Shown here: piece after piece, positions 52,808-61,313 of the stretch
Layout of the letters: every line of letters begins with the position of its first letter
Numbering within the stretch: position 1 is the first letter of the stretch
Origin: Bradyrhizobium guangzhouense
GTDB lineage: Bacteria > Pseudomonadota > Alphaproteobacteria > Rhizobiales > Xanthobacteraceae
Direction of reading: 5' to 3'
NCBI RefSeq assembly: GCF_004114955.1
Contig: NZ_CP030053.1
Location: forward strand, 806,001-870,000
Length of the DNA stretch: 64,000 nt
Position numbers and translations under genes: made by a program
Notes under the pieces: model-generated
Databases searched by the model: none
What the model was told of the DNA's origin: nothing
Seen by the model: the letters and a program-made list of their open reading frames with translations, nothing else

Positions 52808-53815
52808 GTGGTGACGGGTCGACCGATCGTGGTGGCGGGCGCGGGCGCCATCGGCTGTTTTGTCGGCGGGCGGCTGGCGGCCGCCGATCGCCGGGTGGCA
52901 TTGCTGGTGCGGCCGCGGGTGAAGACCGAGATCGAGCGGTTCGGCCTGAAGCTGACGGATTTCGACGGCGCCGAGACAAAGCTGGGTGCGGGCCAACTGG
53001 CGTTGTCGGAGGATCCTGCGATCTTCCACAGCGCCGGCATCGTGCTCGTCACGGTCAAGAGCGCCGACACGGCTGATGTCGCGGACCAGATCGCACAGCA
53101 CGCGCCGCAGGATGCCGTGATCGTGTCGTTGCAGAATGGCGTCGGCAATGTCTCCGTGTTGCAGCAGCGGCTCGGCGGCCGCCGCGTGCTCGCCGGCATG
53201 GTGCCGTTCAATGTGGTCGCGATGGGCGAGGGGCGTTTCCACCGCTCGAGCTCCGGCGACATTCATCTCGGCGAGGACGCGGACAATACGGCCGCGGCGC
53301 TCTCGGTGCCCGGCCTCACCATCCGCGCGAGCCGCGACATCACGGGCGTGCAATGGGGCAAGCTGATCATCAATCTGAACAACGCGCTGAGCGCGCTGTC
53401 CGACATGCCGCTCGCGGCCCAACTGGCAAGCCGCGACTGGCGCCGGCTGTTCGCCGACCAGATGGCTGAAGGCCTCGCCGTGCTCAAGGCCGCCGGCATC
53501 ACGCCGGCCTCGGCGACACCGATTCCGCCGAACTGGATGCCGACCCTGCTGCGATTGCCCGACATGATCTTCAACGCGATCCTCGGGCGCACGATGAAGA
53601 TCGATCCGGAGGCGCGGTCCTCGATGTGGCAGGATCTGAAGCAGGGCCGCAAGACCGAGATCGACTATCTCCAGGGCGCGGTCATCGCGCTCGCCGGGAA
53701 AAACAACGTCGATGTGCCGCTGATGCGCCGCATTGCTGCGCTGATCAAGGAGGCGGAAACCTCGGGCGAGGGCCCGCCGCGACTCTCGCCGCAGCAGATT
53801 CGCGGTGTGGTTTGA
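52808..53815 (+). CDS. 2-dehydropantoate 2-reductase family protein
   Basis: A 335-residue protein: N-terminal NADPH fold (RPIVVAGAGAIGCFVGGRLA), QNGVGNVSVLQQRLG, and the C-terminal ketopantoate-reductase domain including WGKLIINLNNALSALS. The PanE reaction makes pantoate for CoA synthesis, but this group has many non-PanE members. GTG start at 52808 (the next codon is also GTG). A paralogue is at 62068-63042. Followed 18 bp on by a small secreted gene. Confidence 0.85.
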   Translation: MVTGRPIVVAGAGAIGCFVGGRLAAADRRVALLVRPRVKTEIERFGLKLTDFDGAETKLGAGQLALSEDPAIFHSAGIVLVTVKSADTADVADQIAQHAPQDAVIVSLQNGVGNVSVLQQRLGGRRVLAGMVPFNVVAMGEGRFHRSSSGDIHLGEDADNTAAALSVPGLTIRASRDITGVQWGKLIINLNNALSALSDMPLAAQLASRDWRRLFADQMAEGLAVLKAAGITPASATPIPPNWMPTLLRLPDMIFNAILGRTMKIDPEARSSMWQDLKQGRKTEIDYLQGAVIALAGKNNVDVPLMRRIAALIKEAETSGEGPPRLSPQQIRGVV

Positions 53816-53832
53816 CTGCAATGGAGGAACCG

Positions 53833-54048
53833 ATGAGGTGTTGTCTTATGATCGGGCTTGCGCTGGTCGCACTCTGCGGCGCATCGACGCTCGCTTGCGC
53901 AAGGCCCCCGACTGTCATGAACTCTCCTGGCTATGACGCGCGCTTGCAGGAGAGCCACAAAGCGCTCGAGAATTCGCAGTCAACGACAACACCCACGAAT
54001 GCCCCAGCCGCAACACCGAAGCGCAGCAAGAAGAAGCACGGCCATTGA
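53833..54048 (+). CDS. Small secreted protein
   Basis: A 71-residue protein with ATG at 53833, with GGAGG at 53824-53828. A signal peptide (CCLMIGLALVALCGASTLACA) is followed by a short Pro/Thr-rich region (STTTPTNAPAATPKR) and a basic end (KKKHGH). No family recognised. Its downstream side borders the IS110 insertion. Confidence 0.7.
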   Translation: MRCCLMIGLALVALCGASTLACARPPTVMNSPGYDARLQESHKALENSQSTTTPTNAPAATPKRSKKKHGH

Positions 54049-54065
54049 AGCGACGCCCCTCCGTT

Positions 54066-54094
54066 GTCGTCCCGGACAAGCGTAAGCGCAGATC
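54066..54094. repeat. Left half of a family A repeat split by the IS
   Basis: GTCGTCCCGGACAAGCGTAA followed by GCGCAGATC matches the left arm seen at 6639. The right half continues at 55386-55513 beyond the IS. Confidence 0.75.
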
Positions 54095-54134
54095 TACCGT
54101 GTTGGGTGTCAAGGGTCGATCGAACGTAGAGGAT

Positions 54135-54223
54135 GCGGCATCGGGTTCGGTCGTCAAGGCGGCTGCGCCCCGCCTTTCGGCGGTGGCCTTCGGCCAGCCT
54201 TGACGACCTGCACGCGATGCCGC
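54135..54223. other. Structured noncoding end of the IS110 element, 3' of the transposase
   Basis: Nested inverted repeats: GCGGCATCG (54135-54143) with CGATGCCGC (54215-54223), GTCGTCAAGGC (54150-54160) with GCCTTGACGAC (54197-54207), and two inner hairpins CCGCC-TTTC-GGCGG (54170-54183) and TGGCC-TTC-GGCCA (54184-54196). The stems nest to make one branched, two-armed structure about 90 nt long. Confidence 0.6.
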
Positions 54224-54246
54224 GAGCGGCTGCCGTGATCGACGCC

Positions 54247-55191
54247 TCAGCGTGCTGCGGCTGCAGCGGGAGCCTTTGCGATCGCGTCCCGCAACTGAGC
54301 GTTCAGCCGCACCAGCATCTTGCGCATCACGGCGACCATAATCACCTTGCCAGGCTTGCCCCGTGCCCGCAGCCGGCTACAGAACTCCTTGATCTGCGGA
54401 TCGAACCGCATTGCCGTGCGCGCCGGGTTGAACAAGACCACCTTGATTGACGTGCGCCCAGGCGCCAGTCCGCGGCGCTTGCGTATGCTCCCGCTCTCGT
54501 GAACGCGGGGAGCCAAGCCGCCAAGCGATGTAATCTCCTTGCAGCCGAGCCCGCCAAGTTCGGGAAGCAGCGCCAGCAGACCGCGTGCGGTCTGTTCGGC
54601 AACGCCGATCTGGTGACACAGAACCTCTTCTTTGAAGGCCAGATCCGGGTGTTCGTCCTCGTGCCGGGCAAGCTCGACAGCAATTGCTGCGAGGGCCTTA
54701 TCCAGATGAACGATCACATCCTCGATCGAGCTGCGGACCGCGTCCAGTGGCGCGGTTGCTAGGCGGCAGGCCTCCGCATGCCGCATGGCCTTGAGCTGCC
54801 GCTGTCGCGCCATCAGGCAATCCAGCGTGACATCTTCCCGACGGCCCAGGCGCAGCTCACCCAAGCGATCGCGCCCATAATCTCGCAGCAACCGCGCGTC
54901 AATCCGGTCCGTTTTGGCCTTGATGCCCCGTACCTGGCGGAAGGCTTTGACCCGCTGCGAGTGAACGACAGCCCACGGGATCATCTTGTCCGCCAACGCG
55001 GCTTCCAGGTTCCGTTCCCAGCCACCGGTGCGCTCGAACACCACAATATCCTCAGCAGGATCGAACTGCTCAATTAGAGCGGCGATCGAGGCTGCATCAT
55101 TGCCATGCCGCCGCACTCGCTCGCAGCCTTCCACTGCCACGTCCAGCCAGGATTTGCCGACATCAATTCCAATTACATGCTTGCCGCTCAT
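54247..55191 (-). CDS. IS110-family DEDD transposase
   Basis: A 314-residue recombinase from the ATG at 55189-55191 (AGGGAGGT before it). The N-terminal RuvC-like part has GIDVGKSWLDVAV (Asp), VVFERTGGWERNLE (Glu) and AKTDRIDARLLRDYG (DxxD). The C-terminal part has TSLGGLAPRVHESGSIRKRRG with the Ser-containing motif of this family, then RGKPGKVIMVAVMRKMLVRLN. IS110 recombinases use a bridge RNA made from an IS end to choose targets. Confidence 0.9.
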   Translation of the reverse strand: MSGKHVIGIDVGKSWLDVAVEGCERVRRHGNDAASIAALIEQFDPAEDIVVFERTGGWERNLEAALADKMIPWAVVHSQRVKAFRQVRGIKAKTDRIDARLLRDYGRDRLGELRLGRREDVTLDCLMARQRQLKAMRHAEACRLATAPLDAVRSSIEDVIVHLDKALAAIAVELARHEDEHPDLAFKEEVLCHQIGVAEQTARGLLALLPELGGLGCKEITSLGGLAPRVHESGSIRKRRGLAPGRTSIKVVLFNPARTAMRFDPQIKEFCSRLRARGKPGKVIMVAVMRKMLVRLNAQLRDAIAKAPAAAAAR

Positions 55192-55213
55192 ACCGACCTC
55201 CCTCATCTTAGTC

Positions 55214-55370
55214 GGGTCCGGAGCGAGCACTGGATTGCAAACGGGCGATGAGCCCTCTCTACCGTTCGTGCCCGGACCCAGAAACGCCGGCGGGCCTCCA
55301 GATCTGCACGATCGTGACGATCTTCCGGGACCACGAGGTCCCGCCGGCGTCTGACCTTCCATCAGGAAGG
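55214..55370 (-). ncRNA. Candidate bridge-RNA region upstream of the IS110 transposase
   Basis: Three structural blocks lie in the 195-bp region before the transposase: GGGTCCGG (55214-55221) with CCGGACCC (55272-55279); ACGCCGGCGGG (55284-55294) with CCCGCCGGCGT (55340-55350), enclosing GATCGT-G-ACGATC (55310-55322); and CCTTCC-ATCA-GGAAGG (55355-55370). A further GGGACC-ACGA-GGTCCC hairpin (55327-55342) competes with the large stem. In several IS110-group elements the bridge RNA comes from this end. Transcription is not shown; strand is set by analogy. Confidence 0.35.
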
Positions 55371-55385
55371 CGTCAACAACATGCA

Positions 55386-55513
55386 ATCCGGGACCCATAG
55401 CCACAGGAAGACGTTTGGCGAAGACTCGTAGTTGGCAGCTCCATCCATAACCACTCCCTGTGGTTATGGATCCTGGATCTGCGCTCCGCTTCGCTCGCTT
55501 GTCCGGGATGACG
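55386..55513. repeat. Right half of the family A repeat split by the IS
   Basis: Begins ATCCGGGACCCATAGCC and ends TTGTCCGGGATGACGG. Together with 54066-54094 it completes one copy of the family, close to the 6639 type. Confidence 0.75.
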
Positions 55514-55534
55514 GCGGAGTGTGTGAGCGCTGTC

Positions 55535-56143
55535 TCAGCCCTTCTTCGCCGGCTTGCTCGGTGTCGGGTTGAACAGCTTCTTCAACTCGCTCAAGCCCTC
55601 CGACAGCCGCGGCCATTCGCAGGAGAACGAGCCCCTGGTGCAGGGCGCGCCCTTCTGTCGCAACACTTTCGGCCGTTCGACCGGAACGGGCACGCGCTCG
55701 GCCTCGGTTCGCAGCGTGACCTGCTGAAGTTGCTGCGCCTGCTGTTCCTGCTGCTCGCGCTGCTGCCGCGCTATCGCCTGGGCAGCTTCATTGCTACGGC
55801 GCTGATCGGCGAGATAGGCGGTGTAGGACTCGTCGATCTTCTTCTGCTCCTCCGGCGTCGGGTTGGGACCTGCGATGTCGAAGCTGCGATCCTGGAGGAA
55901 GTCGTAATAGGTGTAGCCGCCGCCCGCCTTGCGTCGGCCCGCGAACTTTGCGTTGCAGTCGGCAAGTGCTGCGGTCTTTTCGGCCTTGTTTGCCGATTTT
56001 TCGGCAGCGTCAGCGCATTCCTCGAAATCGACAGGCGCGCGCTTCCACCATTGCGCGTGGGCATGCGGCAACATCAGCAGAAATAATCCTGCTGCGGCAA
56101 CGACAAACGCCGCCGCGCGACGCGATGCAACTACGTCCGACAT
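55535..56143 (-). CDS. Secreted protein with Gln-rich helix
   Basis: A 202-residue protein with a signal peptide (FVVAAAGLFLLMLPHAHA, cleavage near residue 30). Two Cys near residue 43-63 flank ECADAAEKSANKAEKTAALA. A helical region with QQREQQEQQAQQLQQ follows, then two further Cys (PCTRGSFSCEW) and a Lys/Pro tail. No known family; periplasmic location is inferred from the signal. Confidence 0.75.
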   Translation of the reverse strand: MSDVVASRRAAAFVVAAAGLFLLMLPHAHAQWWKRAPVDFEECADAAEKSANKAEKTAALADCNAKFAGRRKAGGGYTYYDFLQDRSFDIAGPNPTPEEQKKIDESYTAYLADQRRSNEAAQAIARQQREQQEQQAQQLQQVTLRTEAERVPVPVERPKVLRQKGAPCTRGSFSCEWPRLSEGLSELKKLFNPTPSKPAKKG

Positions 56144-56474
56144 TCTACGAGAGCATTCCTTGCAAAACTCAACCCAAACTGAGTCGTGGCCGATTTTTGC
56201 CCCTTTCTCGCCGGCTTGTCACCCATGGAACCCGGGAATTTCATGGCCGGGCTGCTGACATTTTTCGCTTGACGTGGCTCGGGAGTGACAGCCGCGCCGC
56301 ACATGAAGCAATTCGAATTTTATCGGTTTGATACGACAAGGAAATCTCTTCGTCGTGAGAGCGCCGATCCGGGCGTCTGGAAGGCAGATGCTTGAAGGGT
56401 TGGCTCCGGCTGTTACACTTTGTTTTGCGACGCGCTTCGTTCTGAGGCGACGCCAAGAACACTGGAAACGCCCG
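56144..56474. other. Divergent intergenic region, no gene seen
   Basis: A 331-bp gap between the divergent Gln-rich protein gene and the acyl-CoA synthetase gene. The synthetase frame is open from 56328, but the added stretch has no synthetase similarity and weak coding bias. No clear promoter or hairpin. Confidence 0.5.
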
Positions 56475-57992
56475 ATGCTGCTGCCTCTGTCCGATGTGCC
56501 GCGCTGGTATGCGCAACGCAAACCCGAGGGCACGGTCGCCGTCCAGCATGGGCAGGACAGGTTGACATGGGACCAGCTCGAGCGCGGAGCCAACAAGCGC
56601 GCGCGGGCGTTTGCGGCCAAGGGCGTCAAGCCTGGCGATTTTGTCGCGATCGGGTTGCCAAACGGCAATTCATTTTTCGAGACCACGTTTGCCGTGTGGA
56701 AATGCGGGGCAACGCCGACCTCGCTGTCATGGCGGCTGCCGCGCGGCGAAGCCGCAGCCGTGCTCGACATCCTGAAGCCGGCGCTGGTGGTCGGCGGCGA
56801 GACCGACTGGAACGCGGCGAACCGGCTGCCCGCGGATTTCGTGCCGGAAGGTTTTTCCGACGAGCAGATCGACCCGCCCGTGGCGCGCTATTGGAAGGCC
56901 ATGACTTCAGGCGGCTCGACCGGCCGCCCAAAGGTGATTCTCGATCACCACCCTGCGGTCATCGACATCGCTCTGCCTCTGCCGCTCAATATCCCGTCCA
57001 ACGCATCCTTGCTCAATCCCGGTCCGCTCTACCACAATGCGCCATTCATCCTGTCGCACTATGCGCTGTTCGGCGGCGGCAAGCTCACGGGCCTCGTCAA
57101 GTTCGACGCCGAGGAGACGCTCCGTCTGATCGAACGCGAGCGCGTGCAATGGGTCAATTTCGTGCCGACCATGATGCACCGGATCTGGGCGCTGCCGGAG
57201 AGCGTGCGCAATGCCTATGATGTGTCGAGCCTTCAGACCGTGTTTCACATGGCGGCTCCGATGCCGCCCTGGCTGAAGGAGAACTGGATCGCCTGGCTCG
57301 GGCCTGACAGGGTCTGGGAGCTCTATGGCGGCACCGAGCGGCAGGGCTCCTGCATCATATCAGGCACCGAGTGGCTGACGCACAAGGGCTCGGTCGGCAA
57401 GATCGGCGAGATGGCCAAGCTCCGTATCATCGGCGAGGACGGCAACGACGTCGCGCCGGGCGAGACCGGCGAGATCTACTTCCTCAACAATGACGGCAAG
57501 GATGCCACCTATCACTATCTCGGCGCCGAGCCGAAGCGTCGCGCCGACGGCTGGGAGTCGCTCGGCGATATCGGCAGGCTGGACGCTGAAGGCTATCTCT
57601 ATCTCGGCGACCGTCTCGCCGACATGGTGCTGCGTGGCGGCGCCAACATCTATCCGGCCGAGGTCGAGGCCGCAGTGTCCGAGTGTCCGGGCGTGCGCTC
57701 CTGCGTGGTGGTGGGATTGCCCGATGCGGAATTCGGCCAGCGCGTGCACGCCATCATCGAGCTGGAGGCCAATGCCGATGGCCAGGCCGTCGCGGACGGC
57801 ATGGGTGATTTCCTGAAAGACCGGCTCAGCCGCTACAAGCATCCGGAGAGTTTCGAGATCGTCGGCACGCCGCCGCGCGATGATTCCGGAAAGGTCCGTC
57901 GCACCTTGTTGCGCGACGAGCGCGCGGCTTGGATCAAGGAAGGCCGCGCTTTCCGCATCGTGCCGGCGAAGGCGCGCTCGCACGCCGAATAG
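56475..57992 (+). CDS. Acyl-CoA synthetase (AMP-dependent ligase)
   Basis: A 505-residue ANL-superfamily enzyme. Motifs: TSGGSTGRPKVI (the P-loop type A3), YGGTERQGSC (A5 region, in place of the more common YGxTE), GDIGRLDAEGYLYLGDRLAD, MVLRGGANIYPAEVEAA (A8 region) and DDSGKVRRTLLRDE with the likely catalytic Lys. It activates a carboxylic acid to its CoA thioester via an acyl-AMP. Start set at ATG 56475, which gives LSDVPRWYAQR. Followed 22 bp later by a broken RraA-like gene. Confidence 0.9.
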   Translation: MLLPLSDVPRWYAQRKPEGTVAVQHGQDRLTWDQLERGANKRARAFAAKGVKPGDFVAIGLPNGNSFFETTFAVWKCGATPTSLSWRLPRGEAAAVLDILKPALVVGGETDWNAANRLPADFVPEGFSDEQIDPPVARYWKAMTSGGSTGRPKVILDHHPAVIDIALPLPLNIPSNASLLNPGPLYHNAPFILSHYALFGGGKLTGLVKFDAEETLRLIERERVQWVNFVPTMMHRIWALPESVRNAYDVSSLQTVFHMAAPMPPWLKENWIAWLGPDRVWELYGGTERQGSCIISGTEWLTHKGSVGKIGEMAKLRIIGEDGNDVAPGETGEIYFLNNDGKDATYHYLGAEPKRRADGWESLGDIGRLDAEGYLYLGDRLADMVLRGGANIYPAEVEAAVSECPGVRSCVVVGLPDAEFGQRVHAIIELEANADGQAVADGMGDFLKDRLSRYKHPESFEIVGTPPRDDSGKVRRTLLRDERAAWIKEGRAFRIVPAKARSHAE

Positions 57993-58014
57993 GATCACGG
58001 AAGGACCAAACTCC

Positions 58015-58406
58015 ATGGCGATTACGATCGCAGCGAACGGCGTGCCGAAACCGCCGGCTGATGTCATCGAGGGTTTCAGGAATGCACCGACCTCGATCAT
58101 TTCCGACAATCTCAGCCGGTTGCCGGGCGCGGTCGGGCTCAAGCCCTATCATCGCAGCGGCAAGCTGGTGGGCGCGGCCTTCACGGTGCGCACCCGGCCC
58201 GGCGACAATCGCGCCATCCACCGCGCGCTCGAGCTGGTCGGCCCCGGCGATGTGATCGTGGTCGGCGACGAGGACGGGGTTGTGTCGTTTCCCGCCGCCG
58301 GCGCCGTGGCGCTGCTGGAGGCCGTCCGTGTCCAGATCAGGCGCGAGGAGGAGACCCTGACGGCGTCCGCGAGGGCCGCTACCAGGGGGCTTATGGGAAG
58401 TCCTGA
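58015..58406 (+). pseudogene. RraA-family pseudogene, central deletion plus frameshift
   Basis: The N-terminal part (FRNAPTSIISDNLSRLPGAV, VGAAFTVRTRPGDNRAIHRA, ELVGPGDVIVV) and C-terminal part (GDEDGVVSFPAAGAVALLEA) are normal for the RraA/HMG-aldolase family, but they are joined directly at about 58261. About 75-100 residues, including the conserved DGxxRD region, are missing. At 58364-58367 the frame shifts: with one base restored the end reads IREGRYQGAYGKS, stop at 58404-58406. Without it, the frame runs on to a TAG inside the tRNA gene (58507-58509). Confidence 0.8.
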
Positions 58407-58474
58407 GCGGCCGCTTGTTGCCCAAGCGAAGGGCTTCCGATATGGCCCTCGCTTTGATATGTACAGCCCCAGGC

Positions 58475-58495
58475 AACCTGCCTCATCGGCAGGTT
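58475..58495. other. Hairpin just before the tRNA gene
   Basis: AACCTGCC (58475-58482) pairs with GGCAGGTT (58488-58495) around loop TCATC. It is five bases ahead of the tRNA 5' end. It may end transcription of the upstream gene or be part of tRNA promoter sequence. Confidence 0.5.
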
Positions 58496-58499
58496 CCGC

Positions 58500-58576
<77 letters not shown>

Positions 58577-58852
58577 TTACGGCTTCAGGACGCCGGTCAC
58601 AAAGCGTGAAGCTGCCTCGCGAACGTTTCCTCGATTGAGGATGGTGTGCACGGCCGCATCGACGAGCCGTACCAACCGTGCGGGTCGATTTCATAAATCC
58701 GATTCATGGTGAGGCACCCGCCATACGCGGCAGCGCCGCCGGTCTGCGGAGCTCTCCGCGCAATTTGCATGCCAGGCGTAAAAATTGCTACAGGCCGTGA
58801 GGAGCCTTCCCGGCCGACATGATTGAGCCTGACCGCGAATCCGGAGATGACG
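58577..58852. other. Region between tRNA and amidohydrolase, no clear gene
   Basis: 276 bp. A short minus-strand frame (58597-58710, beginning NRIYEIDPHGWYG) is present without family or ribosome site. The amidohydrolase promoter presumably lies in the last 100 bp. Confidence 0.45.
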
Positions 58853-59992
58853 ATGCCTTTCGATTTGATTCTGCGCGGCGGGCGGGTCGTCGACCCCTCG
58901 CAGAAGCTCGATGCCGTGACGGATGTCGCGTTTTCGGGTGGCAAGGTCGCCGCGGTCGGCTCCGCCCTCAAGGCGGATCCGGCAACCCAAGTGCGCGATG
59001 TCTCCCAGTTCATCGTGACGCCGGGGCTGATCGATCTCCACACCCATGTCTATTGGGGTGGCACCTCGCTCGGCATCGATGCCGAGGAGTTCTGCCGCAA
59101 GTCCGGCGTCACCACCTCGGTCGACACCGGCAGCGCCGGCCCCGGCAATTTCGCCGGCTTCCGCAAGCATGTGATCGAGCCGAGCCAGGTCCGCATTCTC
59201 GCCTATCTGCATGTCTCCCACGCCGGCATTTTCGGTTTCTCGCAGCGGATCATGGTCGGCGAGAGCGAGGAATTGCGGCTGATGAACCCGATCGAGGCGG
59301 CCAAGGTGGCGGATGCCAACCGCGACGTCATCGTCGGCATCAAGGTACGCGTCGGGCTGCACTCTTCGGGCACCTCGGGCGCCGTGCCGCTCGACATCGC
59401 ACTCCAGGTTGCCGATGAGGTCGGCATGCCCCTGATGGCCCATATCGACCATCCGCCGCCGACCTATGAAGAGGTGCTCGCCCGCCTTCGCCCCGGCGAC
59501 GTGCTCACCCATGCCTTCCGGCCCTTCCCGAACTCGCCGGCGACCGCGCAGGGCACGGTGAAGAAGGCGGTGCTGGACGCGCGCGAACGCGGCGTGCTGT
59601 TCGACATCGGCCACGGCAAGGGCTCGTTCGCGTTCAAGACCGCGCGCGCCATGCTCGCCAACGGCTTCTATCCCGACACCATCTCCTCGGACATCCATCA
59701 GCTCTGCATCGACGGCCCGGCCTTCGATCAGGTGACGACCATGTCGAAATTTTTGTGCATGGGCATGCCGCTGTCGGACGTGATCAAGGCCTCGACCGAA
59801 AATGCCGCGATGGCGCTGCGGCGCCCCGAACTCGGCAGCCTCAAGCCCGGCAGTGTCGGCGATGCCACGCTTGTCACGGTGAGGGACGGCCAGTTCGACT
59901 ATGAGGACGTCGTCGGCGAGCACCTCGTCGGTGCCAAGAAGATCGTCTCCGAAGGCGTCGTCATCGGCGGCCGCTGGTGGCATCCGAACTGA
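58853..59992 (+). CDS. Amidohydrolase/deacetylase family metallohydrolase
   Basis: A 379-residue TIM-barrel enzyme. The start FDLILRGGRVVDPSQKLDAV and metal site IDLHTHVYWGGTS are standard, followed by GIKVRVGLHSSG (likely metal-bridging Lys region), HIDHPPPTYEE, LTHAFRPF, IGHGKGSFAF and the Asp in SSDIHQLC. It fits the EF0837-like amidohydrolase/deacetylase branch; substrate unknown. ATG 58853 has GGAG six bases before; 58847 and 58823 are alternative starts. Confidence 0.9.
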   Translation: MPFDLILRGGRVVDPSQKLDAVTDVAFSGGKVAAVGSALKADPATQVRDVSQFIVTPGLIDLHTHVYWGGTSLGIDAEEFCRKSGVTTSVDTGSAGPGNFAGFRKHVIEPSQVRILAYLHVSHAGIFGFSQRIMVGESEELRLMNPIEAAKVADANRDVIVGIKVRVGLHSSGTSGAVPLDIALQVADEVGMPLMAHIDHPPPTYEEVLARLRPGDVLTHAFRPFPNSPATAQGTVKKAVLDARERGVLFDIGHGKGSFAFKTARAMLANGFYPDTISSDIHQLCIDGPAFDQVTTMSKFLCMGMPLSDVIKASTENAAMALRRPELGSLKPGSVGDATLVTVRDGQFDYEDVVGEHLVGAKKIVSEGVVIGGRWWHPN

Positions 59993-60040
59993 GCGCCAGC
60001 GAGTACGTGCCCATGGGACTGGCGCGCGCGCTAGAGTTCC

Positions 60041-61186
60041 TTAGAGCGACCGCGCGATCAAGAGTTTCATGATCTCGTTGGTACCGCCATAGATCTTCTG
60101 GATGCGGGAATCGATGAAGATGCGGGAGATCGGATATTCCTGCATGTAGCCGTAGCCACCGAACAGCTGGAGGCATTCGTCGGCGGTCTGCACCTGTTTG
60201 TCCGAACACCAATATTTCGCCATCGACGCGGTGATGGTGTCGAGATCCTTCGCGACCAGGCGCTCGATGCACCAGTCGACGAAGACGCGCGCGATCATCG
60301 CCTCGGTCTTGCGCTCGGCCAGCGTGAAGGCGGTGTTCTGGAAATCCATCAACGGCTTGCCGAACGCCGTCCGCTCCTTGGTGTAATCGACGGTGAGCTT
60401 GACCGCGCGCTCCATCGCGGCGACGGCGCCGACCGCGAGCGCGAGGCGCTCCTGCGGCAGCTGCTGCATTAGCTGGACAAAGCCCTGGCCTTCCTCCTTG
60501 CCGAGCAGGTTCTCCGGCGGCACGGTGACATTGTCGAAGAACAGTTCCGACGTGTCGGAGGCGTGCAGGCCGATCTTGTCGAGGTTGCGTCCGCGCTTGT
60601 AGCCATCGGCACCATCGGTCTCGACCACGATCAGTGAGATGCCCTTCGCGCCCGCTTCGCCGGTGCGCGCGACCACGATGACGAGGTCGGCGGCCTGGCC
60701 GTTGGTGATAAAAGTCTTCTGGCCGTTGATCACGTAGGAATTGCCCTGCTTCTTCGCGGTGGTCTTGACCGCTTGCAAGTCCGAGCCGGTGCCTGGCTCG
60801 GTCATGGCGATGGCGCCGACCATCTCGCCTGACGCCATTTTCGGCAGCCAGCGCTTCTTCTGCTCCTCCGAGCCGTAATTGAGGATGTAATGGGCGACGA
60901 TGGCGCTGTGCACGGAGACGCCGGTCGTCAGCTCCGGCACCGTGGTTTCGAGATCCTCGAGCACGGCGGCGTCATAGGCGAAGGTCGCGCCCAGCCCGCC
61001 ATATTCCTCCGGCACGCTCGCCAGCAATGCGCCCATCTCGCCGAGCCCGCGCCAGGCGAAGCGGTCGACCATCTTCTGCTCGCGCCATTTTTCGGCGTGC
61101 GGCGCCAGATCCTTGGCGAGATATTTCCGGAACTGGTCGCGGAAGACGTCGAGCTCTTCGGTCATCCAGGAGGAACGGTAGGACAT
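60041..61186 (-). CDS. Acyl-CoA dehydrogenase
   Basis: A 381-residue enzyme with all marks of the short/medium-chain class: VPEEYGGLGATFAYDAAVLED, GAIAMTEPGTGSDLQAVKT, QTADECLQLFGGYGYMQEYP and RIFIDSRIQKIYGGTNEIMK, in which the GGTNEIM stretch is the typical FAD/C-terminal end. Start at the ATG 61184-61186; a GTG six bases upstream is possible. Convergent with the amidohydrolase. Confidence 0.95.
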   Translation of the reverse strand: MSYRSSWMTEELDVFRDQFRKYLAKDLAPHAEKWREQKMVDRFAWRGLGEMGALLASVPEEYGGLGATFAYDAAVLEDLETTVPELTTGVSVHSAIVAHYILNYGSEEQKKRWLPKMASGEMVGAIAMTEPGTGSDLQAVKTTAKKQGNSYVINGQKTFITNGQAADLVIVVARTGEAGAKGISLIVVETDGADGYKRGRNLDKIGLHASDTSELFFDNVTVPPENLLGKEEGQGFVQLMQQLPQERLALAVGAVAAMERAVKLTVDYTKERTAFGKPLMDFQNTAFTLAERKTEAMIARVFVDWCIERLVAKDLDTITASMAKYWCSDKQVQTADECLQLFGGYGYMQEYPISRIFIDSRIQKIYGGTNEIMKLLIARSL

Positions 61187-61313
61187 GGTCACCCTCGGTT
61201 GATGCGGCTTGCCGGTTTGGTAGGCTAGCGAGCCGCCGCAATTATTGTGTTTTCAGGCTGCGCCGGTGACGCTACCAAGGCGGCCTTAGCAGCGTCTGTC
61301 GGGGTGGTTGATT

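Larger units (their letters stand above)
54095..55385 (-). mobile_element. IS110-family insertion element
   Basis: About 1.29 kb. It holds one DEDD-type transposase gene with about 150 bp (54095-54246) beyond its stop and about 195 bp (55192-55385) before its start, both strongly structured. Its position is set by the split family A repeat on each side, with the trinucleotide ATC at both junctions (54092-54094 and 55386-55388). IS110 elements lack terminal inverted repeats. Boundaries are approximate to a few bases. Confidence 0.75.
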
